Source: Myxococcales bacterium
Lineage (GTDB): Bacteria; Myxococcota; Polyangia; Fen-1088
NCBI GenBank assembly: GCA_003153875.1
Contig: PMBY01000327.1
Coordinates: 7,200 to 17,550 of the forward strand
Direction: 5' to 3'
Length of the DNA: 10,351 nt
How positions within the stretch are numbered: position 1 is the stretch's first letter; each line of letters opens with the position of its first letter. The translations under genes and the position numbers were made by a program. This document shows positions 5,828-10,351 of this stretch, piece by piece. The notes beneath the pieces were generated by a model that did no database searches, was not told the DNA's origin, and saw nothing but the letters and a program-made list of their open reading frames with translations.

Positions 5828-8800
5828 ATGATGCCAGCGCAGGTCCCCCCCGAACAGAGTCCGCCCCGCCGGGTGATCAGCATTCGCGGAGGGCTGCTGC
5901 TTTCCTTCGCGCTTCTCGTGTTGTTGGTCTTCGGCAGCTTGTTGACGGCGTCGCTGCTTGGCACGGCCAGCCTGGCACGCGACGTGGCTGGATCCCTGAT
6001 GTTCGCGTTGGGGCGAGATACGGAAGACCGGCTCCACGATCTGTTCGATCCCATCCGGCAAAAGATGATCGAAGACTATGCAGCGATCCGGCAGGGGCGA
6101 TACTCGTCCAAAGACGCAGACACGCGCAGGGACCTGCTCATGCCCGGGCTCTTCTCGCTGCCCAACGTCGATTCCATGATGCTCGCCGATCAGAAGGGTG
6201 GGCATTTGCTCGTCCTACGCTACAGTGAGCCAGTCCGCCGGTCCTCGCTCCTCAAGAGCGTGTCGGCGCGACTGCCGGTGCCCGACCCCCTCCGCCTGCA
6301 ATTCCTCACGCGGGATTTCCGGCCCACCGAATGGGGTCAAACCGGCCACTGGGCGCTATGGGAGGACGCCGGACACCAGCTGGTTGAGAAATGGGACCTG
6401 TCCATGTCCGACTACGACGGTCGACAGCGACCCTGGTACAGGGTGGCCATGGCGGCGTTCCGGGATCAGACCCTGCCCGAGGCGCAGGCCGCAGCGTCGA
6501 GTCTGGTGGCGTGGACCGAAGTTTACCCGCTCTTCACCACGAAGGCGCCCAGCATCTCCGCTGCTGTCGCCGCACGCGACCCGTCGGGCGAGATTCTGAT
6601 CGTGACCTACGACTTGCCTCTGGACGAGGTCGCAAAGTTCACGACGTCGGTGCGACCCTCGCCGCGCGGATTGATGTTCGTACTGACCGATGACGGGCGG
6701 CTGCTCGGGCCGCCTCGCGATAGCCGGGGAAACAACAAGCCGGACGCCAACGCGCCTTCGCTACAACCGGTCGCCGAATCCGCCTCTCCACACGTCAAGG
6801 AGGCAGTGGCCAAGTGGCAGGCCGACCGCGGAGGCCAGTCTGATCGTTTTCGGCTCACGCTCGAAGACGAGACCTGGTGGGCAGGATTCACGTCTTTTGA
6901 ATTCGGCTCGGAGCACCGTTTCTGGATCGGCGTGCTGCTGCCCGAGGCTGACCTCATTCCGGCGGCCCGCCAGTACCAGAGAATCATCGCCGCAGTCGGC
7001 CTGCTGGCCCTGCTCGCCGCCGCCTTGCTGGCCCTGCGTCTCGCCCGCTGGTTCTCGCGGCCCCTGGCCGAGCTGGCCAAGCAAAGCCAGCGCATCGCCT
7101 CGCTCGACTTGACCGAAACCGCAGCGGTGCACTCCCACCTGAGCGAACTCGACCTGCTTTCCGACACGCTCGGGCGCATGCGCGAGTCCCTGCGCAAACA
7201 CATTCTGGAGCGCGAGCGATCGCGTCGGGAAATCGCCGAGCGCGAGCAGCAGGTGCGAACCTTAGCCGAAAACTCGCCCGACCTGGTGGTTCGCTACGAC
7301 CGCGAAGGACGCTACCGCTTCGCCAATCCGGCATTCGCCCAAGCGACCGGGCTCTCCCCTGCGGAGGTGATCGGACGCCGGATAGGCGAGTTTGCGCGTT
7401 TCGCAGAATACGCGGCGCTTTGGGAGCGAACCCTGGCGCAGGTCTTCGCGAGTGGTCAGCCCGTCACCGTCGAATTCGAGCTCAAAACGCCCGCCGGGCT
7501 GCGGCGCTTCGAGTCGCGGGCCATCCCTGAGGTTTCTGCCGACGGAGCCATTGCGTCGGCCCTGGTGGTTTCCCGCGACATCACCGACCGCGTCGCCAGC
7601 GAGCGCGCCCTGCGCCAGAGCGAAGAACGCTATCGCACGCTGATCGAATCCGCCATCGTCGGAATCCTGGTGCAACAGGATGGACGGGTACGCTACGCGA
7701 ATTCGGCGGCGCTCCAGATGTTCGGCTACCAGACGCCGGCCGAGTTTCCCTGGCAGAGCGACTGGACTGAGCAAGTCGCCCTCAGGTTCCGCTACGAGTT
7801 GCGTTCCCAGACCGAGGCGGTGCTGCGCGGAGCGCACCTGCCGCCTCATCCGGGCTGGCAGATTCTGTGGAAGGACGGCTCGCATCGCTGGGTGCAGTCG
7901 AGTCTGACGCGTGTCGAATGGGACGGTGCCGATGCCGTGCTCTCCTTCCTCCGTGACATCACCGAACTGCACGAGGCTGCCGACCGGCAGAGCGCGCTAG
8001 AGGAACAGCTGCGCGAGGCACAGAAGCTCGAAGCCGTCGGTCTGCTGGCTGGTGGCATCGCCCACGACTTCAACAATTTGCTCCAGGTGATCGGAGGCAA
8101 CGCCGACCTCGCACTGGCCCCGAACAATGAAACCCGCGATCGCGAGGCCGCGCTCGGCGCGATCGTCGCCACCGTGGCTCAGGCCAGCCAGCTCACACGG
8201 CAACTGCTCACCTTCGGACGGCGGCAGGCGCTGGAGTGGGAGAGCGTCGAGATCAACGGCCTGGTCGCCACCCATCTGGAGATGATCCGGCGACTGATTC
8301 CCGAGAACATCCACATCGATTATCACGCGGCCCCGAAGCCGGTCGTCACCGAGGCGGACAGGGGACAGATGGAGCAGGTCCTGCTCAATCTCTGCCTCAA
8401 CGCGCGGGACGCCATGCCCGCCGGCGGAAAACTGTCGATCACCATCGAGCCCGTGGTGCTCGACGCCACCACCGCGGAACAGCTGTGTCAGCGGCCAGCC
8501 GGGCCGTTCGTGCGCATCACGGTGTCGGACACGGGCCACGGCATGACCGCAGACGTCCTCGATCGGGTCTTCGAGCCGTTTTTCTCGACCAAGCCGCGCG
8601 ACAGGGGCTCCGGCCTGGGTTTGGCGGTGGTCTACGGCATCATCCGGCAGCACGGCGGGCACATTTCCGCCCGCAGCGAACCTGGCCGGGGCACGGAGTT
8701 TGTCGTGTTGCTACCCTGCGCGACCGGCGAGCGGGCCGCGACGAAAGAATCCTCCGCCGAGTCAGCTCAGGACGACCAAGGTTCCATTGCGGCCACGATT

Positions 8801-9169
8801 CTGCTCGCGGAAGACAGCGAGGCGGTCCGCCGGGTCGCCGAAAAGGTGCTGGCCCGTTTTGGTGCACGGGTGATTGCCGTGGCCGATGGACAGCAGGCCA
8901 TCGATCGATTCGCCACCAATCCGGGACAATTCGACCTGCTCTTCCTCGACATCATGATGCCGGGGCTGAGCGGTTTCGAAGTTGCCGCGCGCTGCCGTTC
9001 ACTTCGCCCAGACATTCCGGTGTTGTTCGCGAGTGGCTACGCGGCTGAATCACTGGGCGCAAAATCCGAAATGACTGCCAACGACACGATCCTGCGCAAA
9101 CCCTACGATCCAGATTCCCTCCGGGCCGCAGTGCGAAAGCTCGTGGCCGCGCTGGGAAAAGCACGTTGA
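5828..9169 (+). CDS. Hybrid sensor histidine kinase: dCache, HAMP, two PAS, HisKA, HATPase, receiver
   Basis: With the start at 5828 this is a 1113-residue inner-membrane kinase. TM1 is about residues 20-44 and TM2 about 386-406. Between them, some 340 residues form a dCache-type sensor with the typical DGRQRPWY motif (197-204) followed by a WTEVYPL strand. HAMP covers about 407-460, PAS1 475-595 and PAS2 597-720. HisKA has AHDFNN with the phosphorylatable H746. The ATPase has N858 (NLCLNARDAM), D901 (DTGHGM) and the GSGLGLAVVYG box from 927. The receiver (about 990-1108) has E995/D996, phospho-acceptor D1041 (FLDIMMPG) and K1091, all intact. The likely reaction is ATP-dependent autophosphorylation, then transfer to its own receiver and onward to an unknown partner. 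No response regulator is adjacent. The frame is open upstream to an ATG at 5660, but that stretch is antisense to the choice-of-anchor Q remnant and lacks a ribosome site, so the ATG pair at 5828/5831 is preferred. Its ribosome site is also weak. Confidence 0.9.
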   Translation: MMPAQVPPEQSPPRRVISIRGGLLLSFALLVLLVFGSLLTASLLGTASLARDVAGSLMFALGRDTEDRLHDLFDPIRQKMIEDYAAIRQGRYSSKDADTRRDLLMPGLFSLPNVDSMMLADQKGGHLLVLRYSEPVRRSSLLKSVSARLPVPDPLRLQFLTRDFRPTEWGQTGHWALWEDAGHQLVEKWDLSMSDYDGRQRPWYRVAMAAFRDQTLPEAQAAASSLVAWTEVYPLFTTKAPSISAAVAARDPSGEILIVTYDLPLDEVAKFTTSVRPSPRGLMFVLTDDGRLLGPPRDSRGNNKPDANAPSLQPVAESASPHVKEAVAKWQADRGGQSDRFRLTLEDETWWAGFTSFEFGSEHRFWIGVLLPEADLIPAARQYQRIIAAVGLLALLAAALLALRLARWFSRPLAELAKQSQRIASLDLTETAAVHSHLSELDLLSDTLGRMRESLRKHILERERSRREIAEREQQVRTLAENSPDLVVRYDREGRYRFANPAFAQATGLSPAEVIGRRIGEFARFAEYAALWERTLAQVFASGQPVTVEFELKTPAGLRRFESRAIPEVSADGAIASALVVSRDITDRVASERALRQSEERYRTLIESAIVGILVQQDGRVRYANSAALQMFGYQTPAEFPWQSDWTEQVALRFRYELRSQTEAVLRGAHLPPHPGWQILWKDGSHRWVQSSLTRVEWDGADAVLSFLRDITELHEAADRQSALEEQLREAQKLEAVGLLAGGIAHDFNNLLQVIGGNADLALAPNNETRDREAALGAIVATVAQASQLTRQLLTFGRRQALEWESVEINGLVATHLEMIRRLIPENIHIDYHAAPKPVVTEADRGQMEQVLLNLCLNARDAMPAGGKLSITIEPVVLDATTAEQLCQRPAGPFVRITVSDTGHGMTADVLDRVFEPFFSTKPRDRGSGLGLAVVYGIIRQHGGHISARSEPGRGTEFVVLLPCATGERAATKESSAESAQDDQGSIAATILLAEDSEAVRRVAEKVLARFGARVIAVADGQQAIDRFATNPGQFDLLFLDIMMPGLSGFEVAARCRSLRPDIPVLFASGYAAESLGAKSEMTANDTILRKPYDPDSLRAAVRKLVAALGKAR

Positions 9170-9182
9170 GGGTTGACAGGAG

Positions 9183-9204
9183 ACCGGCCCAAGCCGGTTT
9201 TCTC
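9183..9204 (+). terminator. Intrinsic terminator after the hybrid kinase gene
   Basis: ACCGGC (9183-9188), loop CCAA, GCCGGT (9193-9198), then TTTTCTC. The stem is six perfect pairs with a tetraloop and a short T run, 14 nt past the kinase stop. It probably separates kinase transcription from the next gene. Confidence 0.7.
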
Positions 9205-9352
9205 GGGCTGGCAAGTCGATTTCGATCACGCCACCAGGAATGTCCGCGCCAATTCCGCCAACTGCTTCGCGGCGGTTGCATTTGCCTGCCCCGGACCCCA
9301 AAATGTCTTGGTTGGTGGCCGCGATTGTCCCTGCGGTTGGGTCAAGCTCACC

Positions 9353-9895
9353 ATGCCGAACAAACTTCTCGCGCAGATGCTTTTCGCGGCAGCCCTGGTC
9401 GTGGCTTCGTGCGGGCGTGATGGCTTGGCGGTGTCCGCCGGAAGGGACGCAAGCCCCGCTCAGGCGACGGGCACGGATGGATCACGAGAAGTCGCCAGCT
9501 CTCCTGGCTTTGGCGGGGGAAGAGGCGGGGGCTCCGGGTTTCAGCTTCCGGATCTCCCGGATGGTGGGCTGAGGGCCCTGCTGGCGGATAGCGGTCTGCT
9601 GGGTGGCATTCTGGATGCCCCACGCGACAACCTGCTCGGTCTGCTCCTGTGCGGGCCTGAGGTTCACATAGGCGCGTCCTGTTCCAGCAATGTCTTGGGC
9701 TGCGTTCTTCCCAGCTTCAGCGGCCTCTGTCTTTGCACGTCGGGTGTCTATGTCTGTCCGCTGAATACGGGCCCGCTCCAGGACTGCCCACGCGGGGCCG
9801 CCACAGGAACGAAGTGCATCTCACCGCTTTCTGCATGCCTCGGTGGATCTGGTGTCGGCTGCATTTGCGAGTTGGGTACCTATGCTTGCCTCTGA
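9353..9895 (+). CDS. Small lipoprotein with duplicated six-cysteine module
   Basis: This 180-residue protein is of unknown function. Residues 1-20 are a lipoprotein signal with Lys at 4, a hydrophobic stretch and the lipobox VVASC (Cys20). Residues 21-70 are hydrophilic and Gly-rich (GFGGGRGGGSG), then comes a Leu/Gly-rich stretch. The C-terminus holds twelve Cys in two tandem modules. Module 1 has Cys at 100, 110, 117, 126, 128 and 135; module 2 has Cys at 145, 155, 162, 170, 172 and 179. Spacing is C-x9-C-x6-C-x7/8-C-x-C-x6-C in both. The C-x-C then aromatic-x-C ending recalls small Cys-rich modules common in myxobacterial lipoproteins. Six disulfides per protein are plausible after export. 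The frame is open upstream to 9173, but only the ATG at 9353 gives a proper signal peptide; no clear ribosome site precedes it. Outer-membrane or surface location is inferred. Confidence 0.75.
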   Translation: MPNKLLAQMLFAAALVVASCGRDGLAVSAGRDASPAQATGTDGSREVASSPGFGGGRGGGSGFQLPDLPDGGLRALLADSGLLGGILDAPRDNLLGLLLCGPEVHIGASCSSNVLGCVLPSFSGLCLCTSGVYVCPLNTGPLQDCPRGAATGTKCISPLSACLGGSGVGCICELGTYACL

Positions 9896-9950
9896 CAGTA
9901 ACGTGAGATGAGCCGGGCGCGCTATCCAGATGAGAACAGCGGAGGCCAAC

Positions 9951-10351
9951 ATGCAGGTTGTCGTGGGCATCCGGCGTGGTAGGGTGTCGCCCGTGGCTCT
10001 TTCGGCAACGGTATGCGTTGAGGCACCGGGCGATATTTCGTATCGCAACGTGATTCTTCGCGCTGTTGCGGCCGCCTGCAAGGCCGCGTTCGCCGGTGTG
10101 TGCGGCCGCGAGGCTCCCGTCGATGAGTTCATGAATCACGTCCTCTCGGCGGTGGGCGAAGCCTTCAACAACATCGCGTTTCATTGCTACCGCGATCGAT
10201 CCTCGGACATCGCACGGGTACGCATGACGATGGACTCCACGGCAGTGCACCTGAGAATCGAGGACTACGGACGCAGTTTCGACCCGCTGAGCGTCTGCCT
10301 TCCAGACTTGGATGCGTTACCGGAGTCAGGGCTGGGCATCTATATTATGCG
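9951..10351 (+). CDS. RsbW-type ATP-binding anti-sigma factor / serine kinase (3' end outside window)
   Basis: The ATG follows a strong GGAGG (9941-9945) with a 5-nt spacer; 133 codons are present before the right edge. The sequence shows a GHKL ATPase of the HATPase_c_2 type: N box GEAFNNIAFHCY (residues about 69-80), G1 box IEDYGRSFDP (about 104-113), and the start of the glycine lid at PESGLGIYIMR. In RsbW/SpoIIAB relatives this fold binds a sigma factor or phosphorylates an anti-anti-sigma STAS protein. The partner gene, if linked, would lie to the right. The first 30 residues (VVVGIRRGRVSPVAL) are not part of the core and are of unknown role. It lies 55 nt after the Cys-rich lipoprotein and could be cotranscribed with it, but its own ribosome site is good. 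Confidence 0.85.
   Translation, partial: MQVVVGIRRGRVSPVALSATVCVEAPGDISYRNVILRAVAAACKAAFAGVCGREAPVDEFMNHVLSAVGEAFNNIAFHCYRDRSSDIARVRMTMDSTAVHLRIEDYGRSFDPLSVCLPDLDALPESGLGIYIM

Noticed and set aside
9173..9352. Extended N-terminus for the Cys-rich lipoprotein from the TTG at 9173
   Set aside because: It would bury the lipoprotein signal peptide 60 residues inside the protein and overlaps the kinase terminator.

Overview
The window looks like chromosomal DNA from a high-GC myxobacterium, probably of the Sorangium/Polyangium type. This is inferred from strong G/C bias at third codon positions, two secreted lipoproteins with long Gly-Thr-Ser linkers, a short Cys-rich lipoprotein, a very large hybrid sensor kinase and several plant-polysaccharide enzymes. 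No rRNA, tRNA, insertion sequence or CRISPR array was seen.

Layout. Positions 1-1366 (minus) hold the first 455 codons of a secreted GH59 enzyme of the galactocerebrosidase family, cut by the left edge. Positions 1555-2097 (minus) encode a PrxQ/Bcp-type peroxiredoxin. Divergent from it, 2277-4004 (plus) encodes a lipoprotein with two families of tandem Gly-rich repeats and a C-terminal SGNH esterase domain like rhamnogalacturonan acetylesterase (CE12). Positions 4163-5569 (plus) encode a second lipoprotein with the same architecture carrying a GH12 endoglucanase/xyloglucanase domain. Tail to tail with it, 5572-5700 (minus) is what appears to be the stranded C-terminus of a choice-of-anchor Q surface protein. 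Positions 5828-9169 (plus) encode an orphan hybrid histidine kinase (dCache sensor, HAMP, two PAS, HisKA, ATPase, receiver), followed by a good intrinsic terminator. Positions 9353-9895 (plus) encode a small lipoprotein with a duplicated six-cysteine module. From 9951 to the right edge runs the start of an RsbW-type ATP-binding anti-sigma factor/serine kinase.

How it fits together. Three of the proteins are predicted exported carbohydrate-active enzymes acting on galactosides, acetylated pectin and beta-1,4-glucan. Two of them are predicted to be anchored to lipid and held away from the membrane by flexible repeat linkers. This suggests cell-surface attack on plant-derived polysaccharide. The genes are not one operon: orientations change and each has its own spacer. 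The kinase may sense a small extracellular ligand through its dCache domain, but a link to the enzyme genes is only a guess from proximity. The most unusual observations are the matching 24-residue (72-bp) repeat period in the two enzyme linkers, the gene remnant under the kinase upstream region, the displaced Asp in the esterase Asp-His motif, and the bacterial GALC-like enzyme.
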